Shown: positions 12,880 through 24,141 of the stretch, one piece after another
Numbering within the stretch: the first letter of the stretch is position 1
Layout of the letters: each line of letters begins with the position of its first letter
Assembly (NCBI GenBank): GCA_963573385.1
Contig: CAUYLG010059051.1
Coordinates: forward strand, 1-64,000
Direction: 5' to 3'
DNA length: 64,000 nucleotides
Origin: Cacajao melanocephalus
Taxonomy: Eukaryota > Chordata > Mammalia > Primates > Pitheciidae
Program-made: the position numbers and the translations under genes
Notes under the pieces: model-generated
Seen by the model: only the letters and a program-made list of their open reading frames with translations
The model's database searches: none
What the model was told of the DNA's origin: nothing

Positions 12880-14654
12880 AAAAAAAAAAATCTTATATTA
12901 GTCCGTCTCCAGCACCTTCCCCAGACCAACTTTTTAAACAGGAAAATGACCTAATAAAATTCATTTTTAGGCAAATAAATTTGTTGAGTAATTTCAAACA
13001 AATTTTTTTATCCTGCTACAAAGAAATGGAACAAGTTAAAATGCAAAATAGAATAGCAGAGCAGTGGTACTATCTGTCCATATTCACAATACAGGCTCTA
13101 AAAATTATTCATCTTTGAAATACTGGGAAGGTAAACAAGAACATCTATGATTATCAGATAATGCAATTTTTTAATCCTATAGTTGAATTATATTTCCTTA
13201 AATAATGTACCTTCATTAAGACACATTTACACTTTCCATATACATGTTCAAAAATGAGATTTCTCTCTTTTTAAAACTTCTTTACATTTCCAAGAGAAAG
13301 GTAAAGCAAATAATGTAAGATCCTTCATTTAAAAATGAAGAAACTGAGTGTCTGAGGGACTTGCCAAGTCTCCCAATAAGTGAGATGAACATTGATTTCT
13401 TAAATAGCAACCCCGGTGGGGAGCTAAGCAAGAGGCCTAACCTCAGTGGTGAGGTGAGTGAGAGGCAGCAGAATGAATCGGCACCTGAAAATTGCTGAGG
13501 CTCTCACAACCTGATAATCCCCCATCTCCACAAACAGTCCAGTGAGATCTTGTGTCTTGGTGATGGGAACATCCTCACAGCTGATCACTGTCTCCTACTG
13601 AACTACTGCAGCCAGCCCGCCATCAAGTCCTACAGCTTCTACATCTTTAAGGGCTCCTACATTCACCCCCTTTCAGCTCACCCCTTCAGCCTCACTCTTA
13701 GATTCCTCACGTGTGTCCCTGCCTTTGCAGTCTCTACCCTTTCCAATGCAACATCCACTCTCCCACACCATCCACTGAGCTTACCCAAGCCTTTGTGCTA
13801 AGGAGGAAAAGGCTGAGGCCTAAGATACTTGTGCTACTTTAAAATCAGGAACTTCTGCATGTCATTCTTAAGCCTTGGATGGTGATGTCCTATCCAACCG
13901 TGGGTAGAAAGGCTGACATCTTTTCTCTAATCCTTTTCATGCTAAATACCATGAGTTTTAGGAAAAAACTACCATCAGTCTTGTTACACTAGGGTATCAT
14001 ACAGGAGACTAAAATTTTGTAAGCCTTAAGCACTTAGGATGCAAGAAAGAAGAGATGCCTGAAACAACTAGATGAAGTGTGTGGGAAGCAGCGACTTACA
14101 TGCCCTTTCAAGGAGCTGGGGAGAACTCCTTGCTAAGGCCAGGACAAACTACCTATATCTAAAGAAGATGTAAGTAGAGTGCCTAGACAATGTCAGAATG
14201 GGCTTCTTCATGTTTCATGCAAAACTAACTCCACAAAACCAGCGTTTCAACCAGAGCAGTTTGCGAGGATGATGGCTCTGAATCTAGGCCCTGGATTGGC
14301 TGTTCAAGTGTACGGAGGGCACTACCCAGGCTTTCCCTCAGGCTCCAGAGCCAGGGGCGAGGGGAAGACAAGATGACTCCCATATTCCCCAGTACAAGAA
14401 GGCCTCCTTGGTATGGGGTCAGGAGAACTTGACCTCCAACTTACTCTGAGGCTCAGGCTGAATTCCCGGGACTACCAGACAATATGCTGAGGAGGAGCAC
14501 AGACTTCTGTTTTCTAAAATGCTTAAAATGCACCATCAAGGTAGAAAAAACAGGGGGAGAAATGTATGTAATCAGCATTGACTGACCAGGCCCTGGAACT
14601 AGAACCTGCTACTTTATTAAAACATGTGATTAAAACCGAAAACATCAATGAAGA
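12880..14654. other. Unique intronic sequence with a short MIR piece
   Basis: A MIR-like minus fragment is visible at about 13325-13395 (aatgaagaaactgagtgtctgaggg). Otherwise nothing recognised. Short open frames at 13550 and 14179 have no recognisable domain. Confidence 0.45.
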
Positions 14655-14659
14655 ACTAA

Positions 14660-14920
14660 ATGTCTATTCATTCATTCAATAGCACGTATGTAACACTATG
14701 CACCAGAAAGTTTTATATTGTCCTACAAATATTAACGCATTTAATTTTCATCTATGACCTAATAAGGCTGTCATTATTTCATGCATTAGAAAACTGATTA
14801 TCCCGATTTTACAAAGGAAAAAACTGAGGCTCAAAAGGTTAAGTACTGTGCTCAATGTCCCTCAGCTAGTACACAGTAGAACTGGATTAAAACCCAGTTG
14901 GTCTGTCTCTAGAATCTTTG
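14660..14920 (-). repeat. MIR SINE
   Basis: Minus-orientation MIR: cgattttacaaaggaaaaaactgaggctcaaaaggttaag, then cagtagaactggattaaaaccca. Confidence 0.85.
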
Positions 14921-17494
14921 TGCCTAACTACTGTCCATACCACCTACCATGTTATCACTGCCCTAAACACAAATGATAAGATCTGCCAGTTAAAAAAAAC
15001 AATGTGTTCAGCGATCCTCAGAATCACCTTGTCCTATTTTCCTGAGACATATCAACTATACTTAAGATGAAATTTGTCTTGTTCCTGCAGAGAAAACTAA
15101 CGTCAACTTTACCTTCCAAGACACAGGAATGTAAGGAGATAATATGCCTCTGTCCAGAGAGAATGTATTCACAGGTATCTACATCTAAGGTATATGGTAT
15201 CTAAGAAAGGGATGATTACCAATTCATGCAAGTGGGCAGATGTTGTGTTTTCCTACATACTAAAAACAGTCACGTAAGACTTTAACAATGATATTAATTA
15301 GGAAATTCAAAGTTAATTATCCTTTTCTAGATAAGGGGAATGCTTGTTCCACAGGAACTCAGTCCATATCGTTTTTCATAAAGAAAAACTTACAACTCAT
15401 GTATCTATGTCTTCCCTAAAGTTGAAAGCTTTTTTCTTTTCAGAATTTTTTTTTTTCTGAAGAGGCACTCCCAGCAAAAAGGAGCAAGTAGGATTTCAGT
15501 GACTTTTCTTCACAAAATAGTACTAGATAATAAGATCAACAATGATAATAACCCCCCCCCCAAATAATATTACTGCCAATACATCAGAAAGGTGTCCCTA
15601 TTAGACTGCTACACCTTACAACACTAAATTAGAACACTAGGACTAGTGGTTTTGTTTTGTATCTTTTCTTCAGCCCAATGACTGGCACATAATACGTACT
15701 CCATTAATGTTTACTGAATAAGTAAATAAAAGTAAGCACCTGTGTTTGGACTATCTATATCATTGTTCCAATCCAAAATCAGACTTTATAATCTCTCCAA
15801 GGAGAATAGTTTTGTCAGACTAATTCACTGGTGTACAAGCACTATTGTCAGAGCAAAACCATCAGCTCACACAAAATAGGTGGTCAGGAACATTTAAAAA
15901 GCATAATAAAAAACAAATTATATTCATGTAAGCATAAATCAAATAGCAAAGCAGTTTAAGAAAAAGATCCAGGTTTTTTATCTGACAGAGAGAGAGAAAG
16001 ATGTGGACAACGGAAGAAACTAAATGCTAGGAAAAATACAAAATATCTTTCTCTGAAGGTTTTTAAGAATAAGTAAGACATCATTGATTTCACAGAATTT
16101 AGGGTTATTTTTGCAAGAAGAAGTTCACTTAGCATATTCTAGCTCTAGAATTCCTTGGTTATGGCCTATGAAACAAAATATACAACTAAGCCAAACCGGC
16201 AAATGAAGAAGCTGAAAGTGCCACTTCTTAGGAGAGGAATAACAATTTGAGGCTATCACGAATTTACATAAGACAAACATTTCAAAAATTTATCCCAGTG
16301 CCTAACAAACTTTCCTTAAAAGATCTTTTCTTTCAAATTAAAAACAGTAGCTTTATTAATGCACAACCCATTTCAAATTTGAAACACAACTCTAAACCAT
16401 ACCTTGTGGAATGGAAAGCCATAATTGTAATGTGGAATGAGACCAACTGAAATCAATATAAGAAATTTGAAGTAAGTAAATACTTTTTTTCCTGGGGGTA
16501 GTATAAAACGTATGAAGTTACAGTAGTAAGAAGTTATTAATTTGAAATTATAAAGTGGAATGGAGGACTTCAACATATTCAAAGGTTTTTCAAATAATTC
16601 TGAAAGCAAAGAAAACCATACTGTGTTCTGGAAAAGCTTACCTTTTAGAAAAACAGCATTTAATTTGCACAGCTGCTTGCCCATGTTGTACTGCAAAGAA
16701 ACAGCAATATGGATCCCACCAAGCCTAGCACTGATTAAAGCTGCATTTTCAGATTCAAAGGTATTCAATGACTGGCTTCTACACAAACATCCATTATTTA
16801 ATAGCTAATCCAACTTAATCATTAAACTGGAACCAGGTGAGAACAGGAACTGTCAAGTTACCTATACAACAGAACATTCTGGCAAGGAGATTTATGAAAA
16901 TTTCAACAATCACTGGGCAAAAAATCACTAGTAGCAGAATGTTATCTTCAAGTCAGAGGAACTAACTGGTAGGCACTCTAAACTGCTTGCTGAATGAAAG
17001 AATAAAGGAACGTTTGTTCAGTGACGTGAAATGGCTTTTCAAATTGATTTTTTTTTTCCAAATAAAATGACTGTTGTTTAAAAAGGTTTCTTGTGGATTT
17101 GACCCAGCTGCCTATGTTCCAGATAGGTCACTGTCCCTGACCACTGGGATCCTCACCATGGGGGTACAGGTGAGGCAGCTGTGTGTGACTATCCCAGAAC
17201 AGGCATCAGGGACTTATGTGTCTATGATCCTATCTTCAATGAGATTTTTAGAGTTTTCTGTTACTTGGTGTTACCAAAAAAAATTTAGCTCTTCAATTAA
17301 GTTTTAAATTTCTTTTCTCCAACCTTACTTTCTACTTGTAGTGAAGAGTTTACGAGATATGCAAAATATAAGGAGGAAAATAAAATCAGTCCATAACATC
17401 ATCTAGAAAGAAACTCTTTTATTCATATGAAGACAATAAAAAAAAAGAAACTCTTTTATCACTGTAATATATTCTTTTCCATTTTATGCATATA
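14921..17494. other. Mostly unique intronic sequence
   Basis: Contains a (C)10 run at about 15552-15561 and an L2-like 3' tail at 15655-15735 (ctggcacataatacgtactcc...). A 15-bp direct repeat (aaagaaactctttta) occurs near 17407 and 17446. No exon recognised. Confidence 0.45.
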
Positions 17495-17812
17495 ACTTGG
17501 CCCTGTGTGTCCATGGGTTCCACACCCACATCCGTGGTGGAACAGATGGAAAATATTTTTTTTAAAAAAGGATGGTTCCATCTGTAGTGAACATATGCAG
17601 ACTTTTTTCTTATTACTATTCCCTAACCAATACAGTATGACAACTATTTATGTAGTACATACATTGTATTGGGTTTTATAAGTAACGCAGAGAAGAAAAC
17701 AGGAGGATGTATGTAGGTTATACACCAATACTACACCTTTTCATCAGCGACCTGAGCATCCACAGAGTTTGGTATCCTCAGGGAGCCCTGAGGATACCAA
17801 GGGATGACTGTA
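17495..17812 (+). mobile_element. MER2-like Tigger (TcMar) DNA transposon
   Basis: Internal signature aggatggttccatctgtagtgaac, atgcagacttttttcttatta, caatacagtatgacaactattta, and the terminus ggatgactgta beside a TA. Includes the element's own palindrome at 17769-17800 (15-bp arms, 2-base loop). Inserted in an older L1. Confidence 0.8.
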
Positions 17813-17825
17813 TATCCCTCATATA

Positions 17826-18300
17826 AGCGAAACCATATTCTATGTAATTCCTATATTCTACTTACCTTACTCAATATCATAATGAATACATCCCCTTGTA
17901 ATTAAAAATTCTTATAAAAAATTACCGTTAATGGCTACATAACATTTCATTGTTTAAATTTACCATAATTTGGCCAGACGCTGCGACTCACGCCTATAAT
18001 CCCAGCACTTTGGGAGGCCAAGGCGGGCAGTGGGGTGGGTGGGGGGCGGGGTGTCACCTGAGGTCAGGAGTTCGAGACCAGCCTGGCCAACATGGTGAAA
18101 CCCCTTCTCACTAAAAAATGCAAAAATTAGCTGGGCATGGTGACAGGCACATGTAATCTCAGCTACTCAGGAGGCTGAGGCAGGAGAATTGGTGGACACC
18201 TAGTTTGTTTCTTCTAATTTTTCATAAGGACAAATTATGCTGTAAGGAACATCTTTTTGCTAAACTATACCAGAGTATTTTTGTATACTGAATCTTCGAT
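17826..18300 (-). mobile_element. Ancient L1M 3'-region remnant split by an Alu
   Basis: Before the Alu: attaaaaattcttataaaa, aatggctacataacatttcattg, taccataattt. After it: ggtggacacctagtttgtttc, aattatgctgtaaggaacatc. These are consecutive pieces of a common old L1-type antisense sequence. Confidence 0.55.
17972..18190 (+). mobile_element. Alu lacking its 3' end, with a G-rich insert
   Basis: Starts ggccagacgctgcgactcacgc, has the A-rich linker and part of the right arm, and stops at caggagaatt with no A tail. A G-rich stretch at 18032-18051 interrupts the left arm. Confidence 0.9.
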
Positions 18301-20640
18301 TTTGTCATTCCTTAACATAATGGCTTAAAAAAGGAGTTACAAAGCTAAAAGTTTAGGAGAATTTCTAAAATGTAGCCACATTTTTGCCACATGGTTTCTC
18401 GTTCTGTCTGCCTCACAGCACCCCTCCCAGCCTCCTAGGCAAGCAGGCCACCCTACAGAACCATTGCTGCCACCTCCCACCCACTGTCTGTCAGAATGAC
18501 TACATTTTAAAACAGTAAACAACATGATTGTTCTAACGCAATTAAACCCAATTCTTTCCCTCCTTAGTGACTGTTATTATCTTCTCTATACAAGGGAAAA
18601 TAAGACCTCAGTTTCCTCATCTGGAAAATGAGAAGAGTCACACTACATGACCTCTCTGGCTGTTTTGCGTTCTAATATTTTATGATTCTTTTCTTTTGCT
18701 GTGGAGACAATGAGTGTTTAGGTTTACAGGACACTAACAGAAGAATAAAAGGTACCCTATTCACTTAAAGCTGTTCAGCTATTATTTAATCTTGCTTAAA
18801 TTGGAAATACTTAAATACAATTGCCATACTGTTTTATAAAAAGAAAGATAACATTTACTTCTGGTATTTAAATACATAACCAGTTTTTGATTCTCAATTC
18901 AGGCTCCATAAAACTAGATGCCACAGCTGGAAATTCTGATTCAAACTTATAACTTCACAGAAAACCAGATGCTATATTAAAGATAAGGTTTCCTGGAGAA
19001 GTATAGCATTTTAAAAGGCAACCAAAATCTGTATTAGATTTTCTGCAGAAAAACAGAAACCTCGAGGATACTCCTAAGCATTAAGAATCTGCACATTAAC
19101 AGAAAGATGAAGCTGCCACTCTGCAGTTAATATTTCTAAACAGCATAGAACATACTTATCTGACATACACACAAAGACCTTTATCGGTGTAATATACCTA
19201 GACGTATCTGTCAGATACCTCAAAAGCACTACAGGCAAAAAGAAAACAAATGACAACACTATTTTTCTTTATCTTGTGACAATTACATCAGCATAAAATG
19301 TACCAAAAACACCTTAACATTGTTGTAGTAAAGAATTTGAGTAGGACCTTATTACTTGAAAAACAGTAAAAATTACCTAAAACAATGTAATTGGGAAAAC
19401 AGAGAAAAAGAATTTAGGGAAATTGGCAGTTATTAAGTTAGCAAGAAGCTAGGAGTCGATAAAACTTTACTTGTAAAAGAATATTTCTGGTCTTGAAAAT
19501 TAACTTCATAGCATAAAAGACTACTCAAGGATAAAACTTTCCCTTTTATATCGTTTCAAATGAAACTGAAAAGGTTCATAGGTTTGGAGTCAAATTTTAC
19601 ATGAAAAGTTTTTCCCTGTATTCAGTATCAGTAAAACAAAATTTTATTGAGTTCTTACTAGATGCTTTGAGTTGAGGAAATTGTGTTGAAGAAAAAAAAG
19701 AAAATATATAGCTCTTTGCCCTGATGTAGCTTTCAGCATCAGTCCACACAACAAAGGGTTGGGTATACCTGGAACTGGAGGCTGAATTGTTAAGGTGTGC
19801 GTGGAACATGTAATTTTAAGGGAACTGATGTCTAGATCCCCACCCTTCATCTCTCTTCTTCCTATGTAGATCTGCATGAGAATCTGCCACAACCTACACC
19901 TCATTGGTTCTACTTTCCCACATGCCCGATTCAATCTCCTTCACCCACTTGAGAAAACAAAAACAGAGCTCTCACCAAACCTGACCCCATTATGCTGCCC
20001 TGTCCCAGATACAAAAACCTCTAATAAAGCAACACAATACTGGGGAAGCTGAGAAAGTGAATGACTCTAATGACTGGACAACAGATCCTCTCACAAGTCA
20101 AGGGCTCCCAATTTTTTTCCATCTAACAAAATAAATAGAGAATCTAATTATGTTGTTGTCTGACAGGTCACTAAAAAAGTTAATGACAGTTTTGGCATGT
20201 AATTCAGAGGAAGTTCCAAGAACTGACTGGAGTGGCAGCGCCCTAACAAAAGCTCCCTTCTTATCTCCTTGTTCATGTAAACAAGGGTTCTTAGCTCTTA
20301 CATCTCTAAGAAATGAAAACTAAGAATGAAATTGATTTTGAACCCTGTCAGATTCTTAAAAAAAGTAATATTCATCTACTTGCACACAACTAGGCAGAAA
20401 AAATTAAACCTATGCATCACCTTGAGATGCTCTTCTGATAAAATGGCATATATATATATATTTTTTTTTGTTTGTTTGTTTAATCCATGTACACTAGTAA
20501 TAATTACAAAGGTAAATCAACACAGAACAACTCAACATACAACACTTAGAGACTTTTGGTCATCACTGAAAATTTTTTTTTAAAATTAAATTTCAATTTG
20601 CATATCTATTTTTGTTGCATAGAAATATGATAAAATGATC
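18301..20640. other. Mostly unique intronic sequence
   Basis: A MIR-family fragment lies at about 18605-18690 (cctcagtttcctcatctggaaaatgag). Nothing else recognised. Plus- and minus-strand short frames show no domain. Confidence 0.45.
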
Positions 20641-20643
20641 AAT

Positions 20644-20764
20644 AAAAGATTTCTGAGATTTTAGAACACCAAAATCTCAGAAATCACCACTAAAGAACTT
20701 ATCCATGTAACCAAAAACAACCTGTTCCCCAAAAATTACTGAAATAAAAATTTAAAAAGATTTC
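20644..20764 (+). mobile_element. Very short L1 (L1MA-like) 3' end with inverted 5' tip
   Basis: The body caccactaaagaacttatccatgtaacc...cctgttcccc...gaaataaaaa is the 3' terminus of an L1MA-type element. Perfect 10-bp target-site duplications (aaaagatttc) sit at 20644-20653 and 20755-20764. The first bases after the left one (tgagatttt) are an inverted copy of aaaatctca at 20671. Confidence 0.75.
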
Positions 20765-21447
20765 CAAGCATAAACCAGGATAGGATATTATGTGGGGAAA
20801 GTGAAATGGAAATTTGAGTTCAAGGAGAAAAAGGCTGTAAAATTTCTGACTGTAAAGTTTTTTTAAGAATTTTTTTTCAACAAATGATGGATATCAAAGA
20901 TGGTATTCATATTCCATGGGATATATTTAAAAGAGTGATAAAAAGTTCTACTTTAAAATGTCAAGTTTTATAGCACTCTGAAAATTATATCCTTTGCAAT
21001 TATTTAAACTTATGATTAAGAATTATAGATGTCAGATTAATAGATAAGTATGACAGGTTACTCAGTTTTTTTTCAAAATTCTTTTAGGGGATACATGAAT
21101 AAAAATGTGTAAAGGTCACTGCTTTACATATCTGGTAGGGAGAAAAACACTAAACATGTATTTACAAACAAAATTATAGGAAGCAAAAACATAAGGATAC
21201 CATGAGAGCTGTCTAAAACAGAGGAACAGTATATGTATAGGCTGTGAGGAGGAAGAGAACATGAAATGTTCAAGGAATCAAGCTGGATCATCCCATGCTT
21301 TCTAATCTATAGTAGAGATTTTTTTTTTCCTAAGGAGATACCTGGAAGGAAATGTTTTAATCAGGGAAATGATCTATTCTGATTTACTTCTTATATATAT
21401 ATTATCTCTCAGAAAAAAAAAATCTGTTGCTAATCAGTAAAAAGAGG

Positions 21448-21472
21448 TCATTCATTCATTCATTCATTCATC
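21448..21472. repeat. (CATT)n microsatellite
   Basis: About six ttca/catt units. This is the usual short tail at the start of an ancient repeat that follows (aaatattaactgaatatctac, aggcactcaggatacagg). Confidence 0.8.
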
Positions 21473-21549
21473 CATCAAATATTAACTGAATATCTACTTT
21501 GTATCATACTCTACTAGGCACTCAGGATACAGGAGTATACAGACAATAA

Positions 21550-21633
21550 AGCTCTGGTACCACTCAAAACTTATCAAGAAGTATTTACTTTAATAATAAT
21601 ACTTCTTGATAAGTTTTGAGTGGTACCAGAGCT
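21550..21633. repeat. Perfect 36-bp inverted repeat with 12-base loop
   Basis: The left arm 21550-21585 (agctctggtaccactc...) is the exact reverse complement of 21598-21633. The loop is tactttaataat. The match ends at 21549/21634. No known repeat family accounts for the fold-back, although the left arm continues an ancient interspersed repeat. Confidence 0.97.
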
Positions 21634-21654
21634 CTTAAAAGACAGAGACTTTTA

Positions 21655-22003
21655 AGAGAATGAAAAGACAAGCTAAATGGAAGACTAAGGACTTGTTGTC
21701 CAGAATGTATAAAGTACTCTCAAACTCAAAACTAAGAAAACAAAAAACTAAATTAAAAATAGGCAAAAGACTGAAACAGACACTTCACTAAAGAAGACAA
21801 AGGGGCACATGAAAGATGTTTGACCTCATTAGCTATTAGGGAAATGCTAATTAACAATGATGTATCACTACACACCTATTAAAATAACTGAAATAAAAAT
21901 TACTAACAATACCAAGTGCTGGTGAGAATGTGGAACAACTAGAACTCTCAAACATTGTTGGTGGGAGCACAAAATTGTACAGCCACTTCAGAAAACATGT
22001 AGC
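21655..22003 (+). mobile_element. L1M ORF2/3' fragment, left half (outer layer of a nest)
   Basis: agagaatgaaaagacaagc, aggcaaaagactgaaacagacacttcactaaag, gaaatgctaattaacaa, ggtgagaatgtggaacaac and attgttggtgggagcac are ORF2-end landmarks of old L1s. The element resumes at 23240. Confidence 0.88.
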
Positions 22004-22269
22004 AGTTTTTTATAAAAAATAATAGCCTTATTGAGCTCTAATTCACATACCAAACATCCACCCATTCAAATTGCGCAATTCCATGGTTTTTAGTATATTC
22101 AAAAGTTGTGCAATCATCTCTCCAGTCAATTTTAGAACATTTTCATCATCCCCAACATTTTCATCATATCCATTAGTGGTCACTCCCCATTTTCCCCAAT
22201 ACCCCCAACATTGGGCAACCAGTTTACTTTCTGACTCCATGGATTTTCCTGTTCTGGACATTTCACATA

Positions 22270-22996
22270 CAGTGGTTCCTTGACTTATGATGGGGTTATG
22301 TCCCAGTAAACCCATCATAAAATGAAAATATGGGAAGTCAAAAATGCATTTAATACACCTAACCTACCAAACATCATAGCTCAGCCTTGCCTGCCTTAAA
22401 TGTGCTCAGTACACTTATAGAAGTATTTACCTACAGTTGGGTAAAATCATATCCAAAGATTGCTGAGAATACAGTACACTGTAAAGTATGGGTTGTTTAC
22501 CCTCATGAGTGCATGGCTGGCTGAGAGCTGCTGCCACGCATCAAAAGCGAGTGTCCTGCTACACATTGCTAGCCTGGGAAAAGATCAAAATTCAAACTTT
22601 GAAGTACAGGCTGGGTGCGGTGGCTCACACCTGTAATCCCAGCACTTTGGGAGGCCAAGGCAGACAGATCACTTGAGGCCAGGTGTTCGAGACCAGCCTG
22701 GCCAACAAGGCGAAACCCCATGTCTGCTAAAAATAAAAAAATCAGCCAGGTGTGGTGGTGCATGTCTGTAATCCCAGCTACTGGGGTGAAGCATGACAAT
22801 CGCTTGAACCTGAGAGGCTCACTGTAGTGCAGTGAGCCAACATCAAGCCACTGTACCTATAGCCTGAGTGACAGAGACTCTGTCTCAAAACACAAAAACA
22901 AAAAATCGAAATACGGTTTCTACTGAATGTGTATTACTTTTGCAGGACTGTGAAAGTTGAAAATTCATACCATGAACCTTAGTAAGTCGGAGACCA
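22270..22996. mobile_element. Tigger-type DNA transposon split by an Alu
   Basis: Left end TA-cagtggttccttgacttatgatg and right end taagtcggagacc are inverted relatives. Internal cataaaatgaaaatatggg and gaaatacggtttctactgaatg flank the Alu. Non-coding, nonautonomous. Confidence 0.82.
22607..22906 (+). mobile_element. Dimeric Alu, innermost layer
   Basis: Starts ggctgggtgcggtggctcac at 22609 and ends in an A-rich tail. The right arm is rearranged around 22810 (gaggctcactgtagtgcagtg). Flanks ttgaagtac/tcgaaatac are the probable target duplication. Confidence 0.93.
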
Positions 22997-23239
22997 TGGG
23001 CAAGTGGAATTATGCAATAGGTGGCCCTTTGTGCCTTTTTTTTTTTTCTTAGCATATTTTCAAGGTTTATCCATATTGCAGCAGGTATCAGTACTTCATT
23101 CCTTTTTATTGCCAAATAATATTCCATTGCATGGATATACACTTTATCCATTCATTAGTTGATGAACACTCAGATTGTTTTCACTATTTGGTTATTATGA
23201 ATGCTGCTATGAACATTTGTGTACAGCTAGTTTCTTATA

Positions 23240-23730
23240 CAATTAAACACACATTCACCAGATGACCTAAGAATCTTATGCCTAGGTATTTGCCCTAGAG
23301 AAATGAAAATGCATGCTCATGCAAAAATCTATACACAAATATTTGTAGCAGTTCTATTCATAATTTCCAAAATCTAGACACAACCCAAATGTCCTTCAAC
23401 AGGTGATAGATAATCGTAGTACTTTCATATAACAGATACGACTTAGTAACAAAGAAGGAACTATTGATACACACACATTTAGAATGAACGTTAAAGGTAT
23501 TATGCTGACTAAAAGAAGTCAGTTTCAAAGGGTAACGTATTATATGATCCCATTTATATGATACTATTGAAAAGACAAAATTATAGCAATGGAGAACAGT
23601 TTGTGGGTTCAGGGGAGTGGGAGTGACTACAAAAGGACAGCATGAGAGTTTCTGAAGGGAGATGGAACTGTTCTGCATCCTAATTGTGAAATGGGTACAC
23701 AAAACACACATACACACACCACATACACAC
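23240..23730 (+). mobile_element. L1M, right half of the outer layer
   Basis: Continues the element broken at 22003: caattaaacacacattcacc, ctaggtatttgccctagagaaatg, cccaaatgtccttcaac, attatgctgactaaaagaagtcag. Confidence 0.88.
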
Positions 23731-23745
23731 ACAGGGAGAGAGTAC

Positions 23746-24046
23746 AAGACCCCCAGTGGATGCCTGAAACCAAGGATAGTACTGAACTCTACAGATACTA
23801 TGTTTCTTCCTATACATACATACCTATGATAAAGTTTAATTTATAAATTAGGTACAGTTGGAGAATAAAAGTAATAATAATAGAAAAATTCTCACAAGTT
23901 ATGTGAATGTGGTCTCTTTCTCTTGTACTCACTTTTCTTCTTCTTGTGATGAAGTGAGATGATAAAATTTGAACCACAGCTGACCATGAGTAACTGAAAC
24001 TGTAGAAAATTAAACTGTGGAAAAGGTAGGGGATGGGACTGTTGTA
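23746..24046. mobile_element. Tigger-type DNA transposon fragment
   Basis: gacccccagtggatgcctgaaacc, ctatacatacatacctatgataaag, gttatgtgaatgtggtctc, ending gggactgttgtata. Typical nonautonomous TcMar-Tigger sequence with internal loss. Confidence 0.8.
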
Positions 24047-24141
24047 TATAAAATGCTAAAATTCATAGAAATGTATTAGCAAAAACGTCAATCTTGCTGT
24101 ATGTTAATCTACAAATAACACTTAAATTTTTAAAAAGCAGC

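Larger units (their letters stand above)
22004..23239 (-). mobile_element. Second L1M inserted in the first, opposite orientation
   Basis: Low-coordinate part: ttattgagctctaattcacatacc, gtgcaatcatctctccag, ctggacatttcacata. High-coordinate part: caaggtttatccatattgcagcagg, tattccattgcatggatatac, with L1 ORF2 C-terminal frame (EYYLAIKRNE) on the minus strand. Flanking repeats agttttttata (22004) and agtttcttata (23229) mark the target site. Itself split by a Tigger element. Confidence 0.82.

Noticed and set aside
16373..16786. 137-residue minus-strand open frame in the sense direction of STX18
   Set aside because: Does not match any syntaxin 18 segment or other family I know, and lacks convincing splice sites at its edges.
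17769..17800. 15-bp palindrome ttggtatcctcaggg / ccctgaggataccaa
   Set aside because: Belongs to the MER2-like transposon, whose consensus carries this type of palindrome near its end.
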